Below, in pieces: positions 1 through 9,803 of a stretch of 64,000 nucleotides of DNA. The notes below the pieces were generated by a model that was not told the origin of the DNA, searched no databases, and was given only the letters and a program-made list of their open reading frames with translations. Position 1 is the stretch's first letter. Each line of letters opens with the position of its first letter. The translations under genes were made by a program, and so were the position numbers. The DNA comes from Aliivibrio sp. S4MY1 (lineage in GTDB: Bacteria > Pseudomonadota > Gammaproteobacteria > Enterobacterales > Vibrionaceae): positions 124,001-188,000 of the forward strand of contig NZ_JARACP010000010.1 in the NCBI RefSeq assembly GCF_028765545.1, given 5' to 3'.

Positions 1-287
1 AGTTGTTCTGCCATTGTTTGCATGCCGTAACACACACCAAATACAGGAACACCAGAATCAAATACATATTGAGGAGCACGAGGAGAATTTGCTTCAGTAA
101 CACTTTCAGGACCACCAGATAAGATGATGCCATCTGGGTTAAAATCACGGATGTCAGATTCTTCTACATCCCAGCTCCAAAGCTCACAGTAAACACCAAT
201 CTCACGGATACGACGCGCAACAAGCTGCGTGTATTGAGAACCAAAATCTAAAATAAGAATGCGTTGATCGTGGATATTAGTCGTCAT
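1..287 (-). CDS. guaA: GMP synthase (glutamine-hydrolysing), N-terminal part, cut by window edge
   Basis: Only the first 95 codons are present; the gene continues beyond the left edge. The enzyme converts XMP to GMP with glutamine as ammonia donor, the last step of guanine nucleotide synthesis in the cytoplasm. The visible part is the start of the class I glutamine amidotransferase domain: [18 protein letters not shown] near the N terminus, the ILSGGPES oxyanion segment around residues 55-62, and GVCYGMQ with the nucleophile Cys at residue 86, the position known in E. coli GuaA. The ATG at 287 gives the expected [11 protein letters not shown] start. It lies 218 bp downstream of guaB on the same strand with no clear terminator between them, so a guaBA operon is inferred. 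Confidence 0.96.
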   Translation of the reverse strand, partial: MTTNIHDQRILILDFGSQYTQLVARRIREIGVYCELWSWDVEESDIRDFNPDGIILSGGPESVTEANSPRAPQYVFDSGVPVFGVCYGMQTMAEQ

Positions 288-505
288 TAGTCTTTCTCAA
301 AAAGTCATTTATTTAGTGTGGCTTCACTATAAAACCACACGCTTAAAATTGAATTTGGTACAAAGTTTTTTCTTTATATTTCACAGCAGAATCATGCGAG
401 TTCTAGGAAAAGGCACGGAGTTTACAAGTGTAAATGAGTACCTTTGACAACGAAATCGGAAGATTCTGCAAAGAAAATTAAGAAAAATTAGCCTAGGCGC
501 TTCTT

Positions 506-1969
506 TTAACCCAAACGATAATTAGGTGCTTCTTTCGTGATTTGAACATCATGTACGTGAGACTCTTTCATCCCTGCACCTGAAATACGAACAAATTCAG
601 CTTTAGTACGCATGTCTTCAATCGTTGCTGAACCTGTTAAGCCCATGCTTGAACGTAAACCACCCATTTGTTGGTGAACGATCTCTTTTAGACGACCTTT
701 GTATGCGATACGACCTTCGATACCTTCAGGAACAAGCTTGTCCGCTGCATTATCAGATTGGAAGTAACGGTCTGAAGAACCTTGAGACATAGCACCAAGA
801 GAGCCCATGCCACGGTAAGATTTGTATGAACGACCTTGATAAAGAATAACTTCACCCGGTGCTTCTTCTGTGCCAGCAAACATTGAACCAACCATTACAC
901 ATGATGCGCCAGCTGCGATTGCTTTACATATATCACCAGAATAACGGATACCGCCATCAGCGATAACTGGAATACCATGAGCCGTTGCAACTTCTGCTGC
1001 ATCTGAAATAGCCGTAATTTGAGGAACACCCACACCTGTAACGATACGAGTTGTACAAATTGAACCAGGGCCTATACCTACTTTCACAGCACTTACACCA
1101 GCATCGATTAATGCTTTAGCGCCTGAACCAGTTGCTACGTTACCACCAATGATTTGTAGATCAGGGAATGAAGCACGAGTTTCACGAATACGTTGTAAAA
1201 CGCCTTCTGAATGACCGTGAGATGAATCGATAAGTAGAACATCAACGCCGGCTTCAACAAGAGCAGCAACGCGCTCTTCGTTACCAGCGCCAGCACCAAC
1301 AGCAGCACCAACACGTAGACGACCACGCTCATCTTTACATGCGTTTGGTTTACGTTCTGCTTTATGGAAATCTTTTGCAGTGATCATACCGGTTAGTTGG
1401 AATTCATCATTCACTACCAATACTTTCTCTACACGCGCTTCATGCATTTTCTCTTGAACTTCTTCACGAGTTGCACCTTCTTTAACAGAAGCTAGGCGTG
1501 CCTTTGGTGTCATAACAACGTCAACTTTCTTAGATAGATCTGTTACAAAGCGAACATCACGACCAGTAATGATACCAACAAGTTCGTTAGTTTCAGTTAC
1601 TACAGGGAAGCCTGCAAAACCGTGTTTTTCAGTCAGATCTTTCACATCTTGGATAGTTGCGTCAGGACGAACGGTTACTGGAGCAGAAACAACGCCAGCC
1701 TCAAAGATTTTTACTAAGCGAACTTGTTCAGCTTGCTGTGCAATAGACATGTTCTTGTGGATAAAACCGATGCCACCCTCTTGCGCTAATGCAATAGCAA
1801 GGCGCGCTTCTGTCACTGTATCCATTGATGCTGAAATCATAGGGATATTTAGAGAGATAGTCTTCGTTAACTGAGTGCGAAGATCAGCGGTGTTAGGAAG
1901 AACTGTGGAGTGTGCTGGGACGAGTAAAACGTCATCGAAGGTTAAAGCTTCTTTTGCGATTCGTAGCAT
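506..1969 (-). CDS. guaB: Inosine-5'-monophosphate dehydrogenase
   Basis: IMP dehydrogenase oxidises IMP to XMP with NAD+, the committed step to GMP. The protein is 487 residues, close to E. coli GuaB. It shows the TIM-barrel start ([17 protein letters not shown]), a pair of CBS domains at about residues 93-205 ([18 protein letters not shown] in the first), the active-site loop [11 protein letters not shown] with catalytic Cys305, and the flap region with [11 protein letters not shown]. An in-frame TTG six bases further upstream could extend it by two residues, but the ATG at 1969 gives the [11 protein letters not shown] start seen in relatives. It is transcribed towards guaA and diverges from xseA. 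A PurR-like box and a TATAAT sequence lie upstream. Confidence 0.98.
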   Translation of the reverse strand: MLRIAKEALTFDDVLLVPAHSTVLPNTADLRTQLTKTISLNIPMISASMDTVTEARLAIALAQEGGIGFIHKNMSIAQQAEQVRLVKIFEAGVVSAPVTVRPDATIQDVKDLTEKHGFAGFPVVTETNELVGIITGRDVRFVTDLSKKVDVVMTPKARLASVKEGATREEVQEKMHEARVEKVLVVNDEFQLTGMITAKDFHKAERKPNACKDERGRLRVGAAVGAGAGNEERVAALVEAGVDVLLIDSSHGHSEGVLQRIRETRASFPDLQIIGGNVATGSGAKALIDAGVSAVKVGIGPGSICTTRIVTGVGVPQITAISDAAEVATAHGIPVIADGGIRYSGDICKAIAAGASCVMVGSMFAGTEEAPGEVILYQGRSYKSYRGMGSLGAMSQGSSDRYFQSDNAADKLVPEGIEGRIAYKGRLKEIVHQQMGGLRSSMGLTGSATIEDMRTKAEFVRISGAGMKESHVHDVQITKEAPNYRLG

Positions 1970-2061
1970 TTGCAATATCTCACAACATAAGTGTTTAAAG
2001 GAATAAATCCCACTTTATCGTTTCGCATAATAAAGTGTTTTGGATTTGATATTGCAGACGG

Positions 2062-2090
2062 ATTATACGCACGGCGCAATCGCTTGGCTA
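2062..2090 (-). promoter_or_regulatory. guaB promoter with PurR-like operator
   Basis: Read on the minus strand, TATAAT (2062-2067) lies about 95 bases before the guaB start. Just upstream is CAAGCGATTG (2077-2086), inside AGCCAAGCGATTGCGC. This fits the CAAnCGnTTG core of PurR operators, and 11 of 16 positions match the consensus ACGCAAACGTTTGCGT as I remember it. The box would cover the spacer and -35 area, a position suited to repression. E. coli guaB is known to be PurR-regulated. No strong -35 hexamer is visible. Confidence 0.5.
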
Positions 2091-2110
2091 CACATTTATT
2101 TATTTTTAAT

Positions 2111-2138
2111 TTGCATTATCCCCCTTGCTATGTATTAT
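2111..2138 (+). promoter_or_regulatory. Candidate xseA promoter
   Basis: TTGCAT (2111-2116), a 16-base spacer and TATTAT (2133-2138) lie about 40 bases before the xseA ATG. This is a reasonable sigma70 match. It was found by eye only. Confidence 0.4.
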
Positions 2139-2177
2139 ATTGCCGCTAATTCCTATAGCCATGTCTAAGGCATTATC

Positions 2178-3512
2178 ATGTCTCTCGATTCTAATCCTCG
2201 CATCTTTACAGTCTCACGTCTTAACTCTGAAGTTCGCCTATTATTAGAAAATGAAATGGGCATTGTTTGGCTTGTTGGGGAAATATCAAACCTTACTGTT
2301 CCCGTCTCTGGGCATTGGTATCTCACGCTTAAAGACAGCCAAGCACAAGTCAAATGTGCGATGTTCAAAGGCAATAATCGTCGGGTTACTTTTAAGCCTC
2401 AAAACGGTAAACAAGTTCTTGTTAAAGCTCGCCTTTCTTTATACGAACCCCGCGGCGACTATCAACTAATTATTGAAAGTATGCAGCCCGAAGGTGATGG
2501 TCGCCTTCAACAAGAGTTTGACCAGCTTAAAATGTCACTTGCTGCAGAGGGTCTCTTTGCACAAACCGCTAAACAGCCTTTACCTGAACAACCAAAACGT
2601 GTCGGTATAATTACCTCGCAAACAGGCGCTGCTTTATTTGATATTTTAAACGTATTGAAACGACGAGATCCTAACCTACCCGTAGTAATTTACCCAACCA
2701 TGGTTCAAGGTGCAGGTGCGGCAATTCAAATTGCACAAGCGATTGGGCGTGCAAATAGTCGTAATGAGTGTGATATTTTGATCGTCGGTCGAGGCGGAGG
2801 CTCATTGGAAGATCTTTGGTGCTTCAATGAAGAGATCGTCGCAAGAACCATTGCGGCAAGTGAGATCCCAATAGTGAGTGCGGTTGGCCATGAGATCGAC
2901 GTTACCATTGCCGATTTTGTCGCAGATGTTCGAGCACCAACACCTTCTGCAGCGGCTGAATTGGTAAGTCGTGATTTGTCTTCTCAACTGCAAACGGTTA
3001 GCCATCAGAAACGACGATTAAACAGTGCAATGGATCGCTATTTATCAAAACAGCAGCGTCAACTATCAACTCTTCAGCATCGTCTTGAAAAACAGCATCC
3101 ACAAATGCAGTTAAACAATCAAAGCCAAAAGCTCGATGATTTGAATCAACGTTTGATGACGTATATGCAGCAACGTTTACAACGTCACCAATACAAGGTT
3201 GAGAACCTAACTTTACGCTTAAGTAATCTATCCCCTGCCAAAAAAGTATCTCAAGATAAATTACGAATAGAGGAACTAAAGCGCCGTTTACTCGATTCAA
3301 TGGACAGAAATCTATTAATGCAGCGTCATCACTTAGCATTAGCAGCAGAGAAGCTCGATACCGTTAGTCCATTAGCGACATTACAACGCGGCTATTCCAT
3401 TACTCGTAATAACAAAGGAGCGGTTGTCACTTCAACAAAACAAGTTGAAACTGGTGAAAGCATAACCACTCATTTTGCTGATGGCGAAATTACCTCAACA
3501 ATAATTAACTAG
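2178..3512 (+). CDS. xseA: Exodeoxyribonuclease VII large subunit
   Basis: XseA is the catalytic large subunit of exonuclease VII, which with XseB degrades single-stranded DNA from both ends. The protein is 444 residues (E. coli 456). Residues 1-100 form the OB-fold DNA-binding region ([21 protein letters not shown]). The nuclease domain follows, with [32 protein letters not shown] and [20 protein letters not shown], the conserved family motifs. A long Gln- and Arg-rich coiled coil (about 270-400) carries several XseB subunits in the known complex. The ATG at 2178 has AAGG about seven bases upstream. xseB is not next to it. It diverges from guaB, an arrangement also known in E. coli. Confidence 0.97.
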   Translation: MSLDSNPRIFTVSRLNSEVRLLLENEMGIVWLVGEISNLTVPVSGHWYLTLKDSQAQVKCAMFKGNNRRVTFKPQNGKQVLVKARLSLYEPRGDYQLIIESMQPEGDGRLQQEFDQLKMSLAAEGLFAQTAKQPLPEQPKRVGIITSQTGAALFDILNVLKRRDPNLPVVIYPTMVQGAGAAIQIAQAIGRANSRNECDILIVGRGGGSLEDLWCFNEEIVARTIAASEIPIVSAVGHEIDVTIADFVADVRAPTPSAAAELVSRDLSSQLQTVSHQKRRLNSAMDRYLSKQQRQLSTLQHRLEKQHPQMQLNNQSQKLDDLNQRLMTYMQQRLQRHQYKVENLTLRLSNLSPAKKVSQDKLRIEELKRRLLDSMDRNLLMQRHHLALAAEKLDTVSPLATLQRGYSITRNNKGAVVTSTKQVETGESITTHFADGEITSTIIN

Positions 3513-3530
3513 CCTGAACTCAGGCTAGTT
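3507..3530. terminator. Hairpin between convergent xseA and yfgJ-like genes
   Basis: A perfect 11-bp stem (AACTAGCCTGA / TCAGGCTAGTT) with a 2-base apex spans the xseA stop and the end of the opposite gene. There is no clean T-run on the plus side. On the minus side it is followed by TTAATTATTG. It probably ends or stabilises transcripts in both directions. Confidence 0.55.
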
Positions 3531-3758
3531 GGATCTCATTTCTACAAAGTCGGTTTTCGCACGAGACTTAGATTTCAACTCATTACAATCATGACAAAAA
3601 TAGCTTGCTGCACCACACGCATTAAGCTTTTCCATCTCCTTATTGCAATCAGGACAATAAGCCACTTTTTTAAAATCGATCTGACAAAAATCACAATGAT
3701 ATCCTTCTCGTTGCCAGCGTAATTCAGACTGACATTTTGGACATTCGTTTGTTTGCAT
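3525..3758 (-). CDS. Small zinc-ribbon protein, YfgJ-like
   Basis: A 77-residue protein full of cysteine pairs: CPKC near residue 6, CDFC, CPDC, a single Cys in ACGA, and CHDC. This pattern predicts two zinc ribbons. The tail is basic then acidic. The layout resembles E. coli YfgJ, which is encoded in the same neighbourhood beside xseA and der; that family has no established function. The ATG at 3758 was chosen over the preceding in-frame GTG at 3761; AAGGA lies 8 bases before the ATG. It is convergent with xseA. A nucleic-acid or protein-binding role is only a guess from the fold. Confidence 0.8.
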   Translation of the reverse strand: MQTNECPKCQSELRWQREGYHCDFCQIDFKKVAYCPDCNKEMEKLNACGAASYFCHDCNELKSKSRAKTDFVEMRSN

Positions 3759-4065
3759 CACTTTTTTCCTTCTTAATCTATTTCAAATAAACACAGTATC
3801 TCTGTACGCATTTAAAAGTGTGGATCTTTATGCTTATAGGGATCTGATCAGCGATCATGCCCTTTAAGAACATTTATATAACCACACCCCGAAAGCATTA
3901 GTTACATATCCTGTTTTTCAATTTTAAACGATATAAAACTTCGATATCGCTCATTAAAAACAGAAGATCCAGCACATCAATCAGTATTAACCTTTTCACT
4001 TCAACCGAAAGCATGAAAATAATACCAAATACAGAAAAAGAGTTACATCTTATGTAATTTCGACT
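3759..4065. other. Intergenic region, no gene seen
   Basis: About 300 bases between the zinc-ribbon gene and the AlaX gene, both on the minus strand. It is AT-rich. It holds a small palindrome, TTACAT-CTT-ATGTAA (4043-4057), and several GATC words at 3820-3860. It should contain the promoter of the zinc-ribbon gene, but no convincing hexamer pair, tRNA or small RNA was found. Confidence 0.5.
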
Positions 4066-4944
4066 TTACACTCGCTTAATAGAGCGAGTTAACATTAATA
4101 ATTCTTGCTCATCTTGTGCGTTAAGCTGAACGTTAATCTCTTGATATTCTTTAAAAGAAGAGACATGCGTTCCACCACAAGGAAGCTTAGCAATACCATC
4201 TATACCAAAGTCAGCTATCCAGTAACGTGAATCAGTTAACGCTTTGCCTTCACACTCAATAGAAACTTCATTTTCTAAGGCAAGCCACACACTAATCTGT
4301 TGATTCACTTGCTCTGCAATACTCTCAAGATCCGACATCATCTCTGCACTATTCAACCCTCGTTTACGTAATGTTTTACCTAAACGATATACATCTTCGC
4401 AATGATCTTCTGTAACAAAGCTAGTTTCTTGAGCATAGCTATTGAAATTGTAATGACCCAGTTCATCTTTTCTATCTGCATCTTTACGCCAGTAATTAGC
4501 ATGAAGCACTTTGTTTAATGCCAAATAAGCGATATGACCAGCACTGTGTCCACGACTCAATGAATCTTGGTATTCTTTATCAACCTTTAGCTCAACAGTA
4601 TTTTCTACTGCTATATCGGCATCTTTAGATATTAAATGCGAAACAACAAAAATCCAGCCCTCTTCTCCACGTTTAATTGGAATATCTTTACCAATATAAA
4701 GCTCACCTGTAGATAGTTCGACGGCACCTGTTTGGCAAGTAAGTACAGGGTATTCAATATTATTGATTTGAAGTACACCTTTGTCCTCTGGGTGATCTGG
4801 CCAAATATGGCTTACAGGATGAAAAGGCGTTTCTTTAGTAACTATCCACTTTCCTTGCTCTGTTTCTTTAATAAGTTTCACAATGGAATTAGATTGCCAC
4901 GTGTTATGACAAAATAAAATCTCTGTTGCTGATAACTGAGTCAT
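4066..4944 (-). CDS. AlaX-type alanyl-tRNA editing protein
   Basis: A 292-residue stand-alone relative of the AlaRS editing domain. These enzymes deacylate mischarged tRNA-Ala (usually Ser-tRNA-Ala). The zinc-binding signatures are visible: HSAGH at residues 133-137 (HxxxH) and LPCGGTH with Cys256 and His260 (CxxxH). The N-terminal 100 residues form the beta-rich domain typical of AlaX proteins. There is no synthetase catalytic core, so this is an editing factor and not AlaS. It lies downstream of der but is separated from it by a strong terminator, so it needs its own promoter. Its exact tRNA substrate cannot be read from sequence. Confidence 0.82.
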   Translation of the reverse strand: MTQLSATEILFCHNTWQSNSIVKLIKETEQGKWIVTKETPFHPVSHIWPDHPEDKGVLQINNIEYPVLTCQTGAVELSTGELYIGKDIPIKRGEEGWIFVVSHLISKDADIAVENTVELKVDKEYQDSLSRGHSAGHIAYLALNKVLHANYWRKDADRKDELGHYNFNSYAQETSFVTEDHCEDVYRLGKTLRKRGLNSAEMMSDLESIAEQVNQQISVWLALENEVSIECEGKALTDSRYWIADFGIDGIAKLPCGGTHVSSFKEYQEINVQLNAQDEQELLMLTRSIKRV

Positions 4945-4955
4945 GATTTTTACCT

Positions 4956-4988
4956 AAAAAAAACGCCCAACAAATAGGTGGGCGTTTT
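4956..4988 (-). terminator. Rho-independent terminator after der
   Basis: On the minus strand AAAACGCCCA pairs with TGGGCGTTTT (10 bp, 9-base loop, 4960-4988) and is followed by a run of eight T. It separates der from the AlaX gene. Confidence 0.88.
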
Positions 4989-5021
4989 ATTATTGAATAA
5001 TATTAGTAAAGTAGCTCTAGG

Positions 5022-6524
5022 TTACTTCTTATTACGGTTTTTCACAGCGCCAACTAGGCGCTTACGTTGACGCTCTTGAGATAGAGTCAATTTACCACCG
5101 CGATCTTCAAATGGGTTTTCACTATTCTGGAATTGAATACGAATAGGGGTGCCCATAATTTCTAATGACTTACGGAAATAGTTCATTAAGAAACGCTTGT
5201 AAGAAGAAGGTAGTTCTTTTACTTGGTTACCGTGAATAACGATAAGCGGTGGGTTATAGCCACCTGCGTGAGCGTATTTCAATTTCACACGACGACCACG
5301 AACCATTGGCGGTTGGTGATCTTCTTGAGCCATTTTCATAATACGAGTAAGAACAGACGTACCTACACGCTTAGTTGCAGACACATATGCTTCTTGTACT
5401 GATTCATATAAATGACCAACACCAGTACCATGTAGAGCTGAAATAAAGTGAAGACGAGCAAAGTCAACAAAGCCTAAACGACGATCTAGCTCAGACTTTA
5501 CTTTTTCTTTCACATCGTTATCTAAACCATCCCATTTGTTCACCGCAATAACTAATGAACGGCCTGCATTTAATGCAAAGCCAAGTAAGCTTAGATCTTG
5601 ATCGGAAATATTTTCACGCGCATCGATAACCAAAAGAACAACGTTAGCATCTTCTACTGCTTTTAGAGTTTTGATTACAGAGAATTTCTCAACAGTTTCA
5701 TTAATACGACCACGACGACGAACGCCTGCTGTATCGATTAATACATACTCTTGACCTTCACGTTCCATAGGAATGTAAATAGAATCACGAGTGGTGCCAG
5801 GCATGTCATAAACAACCACGCGCTCTTCACCAAGAATACGGTTAATTAGTGTTGATTTACCTACGTTAGGACGACCAATAATGGCTAGTTTTATTGGTTG
5901 ATCTTGAAGACGAGAAAAATCTCTTTCTGCATCTTCTTCAGTTAGATCTTTTTCTTCTTCTTCGAAATCTTCAAATTCAGTGAGATCAGTCATCTCACCA
6001 TTTTCATCTTTCAAAGACTCTTCAACAAGCTCTTCCATAAAAGGAGCTAGAGCAAGTTCTAAAAGTGATGTAACACCACGGCCATGTGAAGCTGCAATTT
6101 GATAAACCTTGTTCATGCCTAGCTGCCAGAATTCAGCACTTGCTGCATCTGCATCAATACCATCAATCTTATTTACTACTAAGAAAGTTGGTTTTTCACG
6201 TGAACGTAAGTGTTTTGCGATAGCTTCATCAGATGATGTTAAACCAGCACGGCCATCAACCATAAATAACACAACATCAGCTTCTTCAATCGCAGCTAAT
6301 GACTGTTCTGCCATTTTGGTTTCTACACCTTCTTCTGTTCCATCAATACCACCGGTATCGATAAGAATGAATTCTTGCTCTTCTAACTTAGCACGGCCGT
6401 ATTTACGATCGCGAGTTAAGCCAGGAAAATCAGCAACTAATGCATCCCTTGTGCGTGTAACACGGTTAAACAGCGTCGATTTACCAACATTTGGACGCCC
6501 TACCAGAGCAACAACAGGAATCAT
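5022..6524 (-). CDS. der: Ribosome assembly GTPase Der (EngA)
   Basis: Der is an essential GTPase with two GTP-binding domains that helps mature the 50S ribosomal subunit. The 500-residue protein has GRPNVGKS at residues 9-16, DTGG at 56-59 and NKID at 118-121 in the first G domain. An acidic linker follows (about 165-200). The second G domain has GRPNVGKS at 217-224, then DTAG and NKWD. The C-terminal KH-like domain is basic, with [12 protein letters not shown] and a Lys/Arg-rich tail. It lies downstream of bamB, but 181 bp with a terminator and a small palindromic repeat intervene. Confidence 0.98.
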   Translation of the reverse strand: MIPVVALVGRPNVGKSTLFNRVTRTRDALVADFPGLTRDRKYGRAKLEEQEFILIDTGGIDGTEEGVETKMAEQSLAAIEEADVVLFMVDGRAGLTSSDEAIAKHLRSREKPTFLVVNKIDGIDADAASAEFWQLGMNKVYQIAASHGRGVTSLLELALAPFMEELVEESLKDENGEMTDLTEFEDFEEEEKDLTEEDAERDFSRLQDQPIKLAIIGRPNVGKSTLINRILGEERVVVYDMPGTTRDSIYIPMEREGQEYVLIDTAGVRRRGRINETVEKFSVIKTLKAVEDANVVLLVIDARENISDQDLSLLGFALNAGRSLVIAVNKWDGLDNDVKEKVKSELDRRLGFVDFARLHFISALHGTGVGHLYESVQEAYVSATKRVGTSVLTRIMKMAQEDHQPPMVRGRRVKLKYAHAGGYNPPLIVIHGNQVKELPSSYKRFLMNYFRKSLEIMGTPIRIQFQNSENPFEDRGGKLTLSQERQRKRLVGAVKNRNKK

Positions 6525-6566
6525 ACATACCTCTTTATTTAATCATAGGCATAGCGCGAGCTAATA

Positions 6567-6623
6567 CCAATTTGATGATGGTTTTAACGGATTTATCAAG
6601 TAGTAAAGCCATCACCAAATTGG
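6567..6623. repeat. Short palindromic ACCAAT-type repeat
   Basis: CCAATTTGATGATGG (6567-6581) and CCATCACCAAATTGG (6609-6623) form inverted arms of 15 bases with one mismatch around a 27-base centre. The outer end (AATACCAAT) matches the ends of the larger element at 23692-23853. It looks like a shortened member of a Vibrionaceae intergenic repeat family. Confidence 0.55.
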
Positions 6624-6640
6624 ATTATCTTTCACTATCT

Positions 6641-6680
6641 AAAAACAATAAAAGGCTCCAAAGCCAAAGGACTTGGAGCC
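6641..6680 (-). terminator. Rho-independent terminator after bamB
   Basis: On the minus strand GGCTCCAA pairs with TTGGAGCC (8 bp, 11-base loop) and is followed by TTTTATTGTTTTT. It lies 25 bases after the bamB stop. Confidence 0.82.
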
Positions 6681-6705
6681 AATTCACAATTATAGCAAAT
6701 AAAAC

Positions 6706-7863
6706 TTATTTAATTCGCATTTTTTTGATATCGCCTTCGCGAGTCACAATAACAAAGCTATCTTCCACCAAAATTGGGGATACTGAGATACCATCACTGT
6801 CAATCTCTTGCTGAGACATAAACAGCCCTGTATCTCTATCCAACCAATGTAGGTAGCCTTCACTATCAGCAACCACGATGTAATTATCAATAATCGTTGG
6901 CGATGTTAACTGGCGGTATTCAAGCTCTTCATTATTCCAAAGCTCGGTACCACTTCGTGCATCAACAGCGACAACATGATCTTTTTCTGTCACTAAGAAA
7001 AGTCGCTTTCCATCTGATGACATATTCATCGCTGATGAGTAATTACGCTTCCAAACAGGTTGCCCTGTACGAAGATCTAATGCGATTAACTGACCATTGT
7101 AGCCAATGGTATATAAGCGCCCACCTAAAATAAGTGGAGATGCATCAACATCAACGAGGCGATCAATTTCTGTTGCCCCTTTTGGTGTACCTACTGGTTG
7201 TTGCCATAATAGCTGACCTTTAGAGATCAAAGCGGCTGCTAAACGACCATTAGACATTCCCCAAAAAACACCACCAGAGATACTCACAGGTGCACTGTCA
7301 CCACGAAGGGTTAAGTTAGGCACTTCACTGTTAATTTGCCATTGTTCTACACCCGTTTCAGCATCAAAAGCAACCAATGCTCCACGACTTGTATGAATAA
7401 TAACATAACCTTCATCAGCTAATGGTTTTGCAAGTACTTCACCATCCACTTTCTCACGCCATAATTCTTCACCCGTCTCTGCATCAAGAGTGATAAGCTC
7501 ACCATTCTCAGAACCAATAAATACCTTGCCGTATGTCAGTGTTAAGCCGCCAGATAATCGAGCGGTATCATCTTGCTCTAAATCTTGCTCCCAAATTGTT
7601 TTACCATTTTCAGGATCAAGCGCTTTAACCAAACCATCTCGACTTGCAACATAAACTTTTTGATAAGCGTAAACAGGCGTTAAACGAGAAAAATAATGCC
7701 CAACGCCATCTCCAATTGAACTTGTCCATTCCGTAGTCGGTTCAAATTGATTTTGAACAACAGGAACCGGTGCCATTACGATTGTATCTTCTTCACTCGC
7801 ACAGCCAAAAAGCATCGAGAAACCAAAGGTACATAATGCCGCTTTTTTTAACACCTTACGCAT
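6706..7863 (-). CDS. bamB: Outer-membrane assembly lipoprotein BamB
   Basis: BamB is a lipoprotein of the BAM complex, which folds beta-barrel proteins into the outer membrane. The 385-residue precursor has a basic N terminus, a hydrophobic stretch and the lipobox LFGC, with Cys21 as lipidation site. Residue +2 is Ala, so outer-membrane sorting is expected. The rest is an eight-bladed PQQ-type propeller with repeated GxxxALDxxTGxxxW units (VKALDPENGKTIW, LITLDAETGEELW, VAVDARSGTELW). It follows yfgM by 10 bases in the same transcription unit, as in E. coli. Confidence 0.96.
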   Translation of the reverse strand: MRKVLKKAALCTFGFSMLFGCASEEDTIVMAPVPVVQNQFEPTTEWTSSIGDGVGHYFSRLTPVYAYQKVYVASRDGLVKALDPENGKTIWEQDLEQDDTARLSGGLTLTYGKVFIGSENGELITLDAETGEELWREKVDGEVLAKPLADEGYVIIHTSRGALVAFDAETGVEQWQINSEVPNLTLRGDSAPVSISGGVFWGMSNGRLAAALISKGQLLWQQPVGTPKGATEIDRLVDVDASPLILGGRLYTIGYNGQLIALDLRTGQPVWKRNYSSAMNMSSDGKRLFLVTEKDHVVAVDARSGTELWNNEELEYRQLTSPTIIDNYIVVADSEGYLHWLDRDTGLFMSQQEIDSDGISVSPILVEDSFVIVTREGDIKKMRIK

Positions 7864-7873
7864 TCAGTTGTCC

Positions 7874-8485
7874 TTACTCTGCTAAATCATCCAGTTTCAT
7901 TTGAACCGCTTGGTTCATGCCAGCTTGCAGTGCTTCTGTATAAGCCGTGCGTGCTGTTGCTATATCACCTTGACGAAGTGCAATATCACCTTTAACCTCA
8001 GCAACACGTGCAGCCCAACTTACAGGTTTCACAGTTGATAATGTTGTTAGTGCTGCATCAAATTGTTCTTGTTGTGCTTGAATACGAGCAATTCGAACTT
8101 GTGCAGTAGCAATCAAAGACTCATCTTTGCTGTTACTTGCAATCCAATTTAACTGCGTTATTGCATTATCAAGTTGGCCAGCTTCTACTTGTACTTTTGC
8201 TAGCTGAAGAGCCGCTAAAGTAGCGTATTCGCTTTTTTCATTTGCATTAATAAACGCTTGAGTTGACTCAGCGCCTTCTGCACCAGATGCTTGCAATGCC
8301 GTTAATGTTTTCTCATAAGACATTGACGCTGTATCTTTTGCTTCAATTTGCGCTGATTGGTAATATTTCCAACCTAAAATAGCACCAATACCAACAACGC
8401 CACCAACAACGACTGCCTTGCCATTTTCTTTCCACCAACTTTTAATGGCTTCAACTTGTTGTTCTTCAGTTTCGTAGGCTTCCAC
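7874..8485 (-). CDS. yfgM: Inner-membrane TPR protein YfgM
   Basis: YfgM is a single-pass inner-membrane protein known in E. coli to bind PpiD and the SecYEG translocon and to act as a periplasmic chaperone partner. The 203-residue protein has a short cytoplasmic N terminus (EAYETEEQQVEAIKSWWKE), one membrane helix at about residues 23-40 (AVVVGGVVGIGAILGWKYY), and a helical periplasmic domain of TPR-like repeats. Spacing is 11 bases to hisS and 10 to bamB, so these genes are co-transcribed. Confidence 0.94.
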   Translation of the reverse strand: MEAYETEEQQVEAIKSWWKENGKAVVVGGVVGIGAILGWKYYQSAQIEAKDTASMSYEKTLTALQASGAEGAESTQAFINANEKSEYATLAALQLAKVQVEAGQLDNAITQLNWIASNSKDESLIATAQVRIARIQAQQEQFDAALTTLSTVKPVSWAARVAEVKGDIALRQGDIATARTAYTEALQAGMNQAVQMKLDDLAE

Positions 8486-8496
8486 GTCCTATCCTC

Positions 8497-9771
8497 TTAA
8501 ATCAAATCAGCTAATTTTGCGAATACTTCTGTTTGAGCTAAAGTTTCTTGCTCACCAGTTCGTAAATCTTTTACGTTAACTGTCTGCTCTGCAACTTCAC
8601 TCTCACCTAAGATAAGAGCAACTGCTGCACCGGCATTATCAGCACGTTTAAATTGTTTTTTAAAGTTACCGCCACCAAAGTGGCACATTACGCGTAAGCC
8701 TGGTACTTGTTCACGTAGGGACTCAGCCAGTTTCATGCCAGCCATTAATGTACCTTCGCCAGACGTCACCATGTACACATCAACTGAACGGCGTACGTCA
8801 GTTAATTCTAATGTTTCCATTAGTAATACTAAACGCTCTAGACCCATAGCAAAACCAACAGCCGGTGTTGCTTTACCGCCTAGTTGTTCAACTAGACCAT
8901 CATAACGACCACCGCCACATATGGTACCTTGAGCGCCTAAACTTTCAGTAATCCACTCAAAAACAGTACGGTTATAATAATCCAATCCACGAACTAAACG
9001 TTCATTAACTTGATATTGGATACCAGCAGCGTCAAGTAGTTCACATAATCCAGAAAAATGTGTTTTTGAATCATTATCTAAGTACTCAGATAACTTAGGC
9101 GCATCACCTAAAATTGCTTGTACATCTGGATTCTTTGTATCTAAAACACGCATTGGATTGGTGTGCATACGACGCTTACAATCTTCGTCTAATACATCTA
9201 GGTGTTGTTCTAAGAAAGCAATGAGTGCAACACGGTAGTTAGCACGCGCCTCTAATGAACCAATCGAGTTTAACTCTAAGCGAACGTGTTGATCGATGCC
9301 TAATTCACGCCATAAACGCGCTGTCATCATAATCAATTCAGCGTCAACATCAGGACCGTTCAAACCAAATACTTCAACACCCACTTGGTGGAATTGACGG
9401 TAACGACCTTTTTGAGGACGCTCGTGACGGAACATTGGGCCCATGTACCATAAACGTTGCTCTTGGTTGTACAGTAAACCATTTTCAATTCCTGCACGAA
9501 CACAACCCGCAGTCCCTTCAGGACGAAGCGTTAAGCTATCACCATTACGGTCTTCAAACGTGTACATCTCTTTTTCAACGACATCAGTAACTTCACCGAT
9601 AGCTCGTTTAAAAAGATTCGTTTGCTCAACGATAGGCATACGAACTTCGTTATAACCGTATGCACTGATAACGCGTTTTACGCTATTTTCAACTTTGTGC
9701 CACAATGGCGATTGTGTTGGAAGGCAGTCATTCATGCCTCGAATTGCTTGGATTGCTTTAGCCACGTTCAC
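8497..9771 (-). CDS. hisS: Histidyl-tRNA synthetase
   Basis: HisRS charges tRNA-His. The 424-residue protein has the same length as the E. coli enzyme. It shows the class II motif 2 segment ([13 protein letters not shown] and [17 protein letters not shown]), the HisRS-specific [15 protein letters not shown] and GGGRYDGL, and motif 3 ([13 protein letters not shown]). The last 95 residues form the anticodon-binding domain. It sits 32 bases after ispG and 11 before yfgM. Confidence 0.98.
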   Translation of the reverse strand: MNVAKAIQAIRGMNDCLPTQSPLWHKVENSVKRVISAYGYNEVRMPIVEQTNLFKRAIGEVTDVVEKEMYTFEDRNGDSLTLRPEGTAGCVRAGIENGLLYNQEQRLWYMGPMFRHERPQKGRYRQFHQVGVEVFGLNGPDVDAELIMMTARLWRELGIDQHVRLELNSIGSLEARANYRVALIAFLEQHLDVLDEDCKRRMHTNPMRVLDTKNPDVQAILGDAPKLSEYLDNDSKTHFSGLCELLDAAGIQYQVNERLVRGLDYYNRTVFEWITESLGAQGTICGGGRYDGLVEQLGGKATPAVGFAMGLERLVLLMETLELTDVRRSVDVYMVTSGEGTLMAGMKLAESLREQVPGLRVMCHFGGGNFKKQFKRADNAGAAVALILGESEVAEQTVNVKDLRTGEQETLAQTEVFAKLADLI

Positions 9772-9803
9772 TTCCCAATGGGTTTGTTTATATCTACAAT
9801 TAA

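Noticed and set aside
488-505. GCCTAGGC palindrome after guaB as a terminator
   Set aside because: An 8-base palindrome without loop or proper stem; guaB and guaA most likely stay in one transcript.
2998-3339. 113-residue open frame opposite to xseA
   Set aside because: It lies fully inside the conserved xseA coding region, has no ribosome site and no family features.
3820-3870. Cluster of GATC words as a regulatory or replication signal
   Set aside because: Only a few GATC in AT-rich DNA, without DnaA boxes or spacing pattern.
6109-6564. 151-residue open frame opposite to der
   Set aside because: Antisense shadow of a highly conserved gene; Ser/Thr-rich composition is typical of such shadows.
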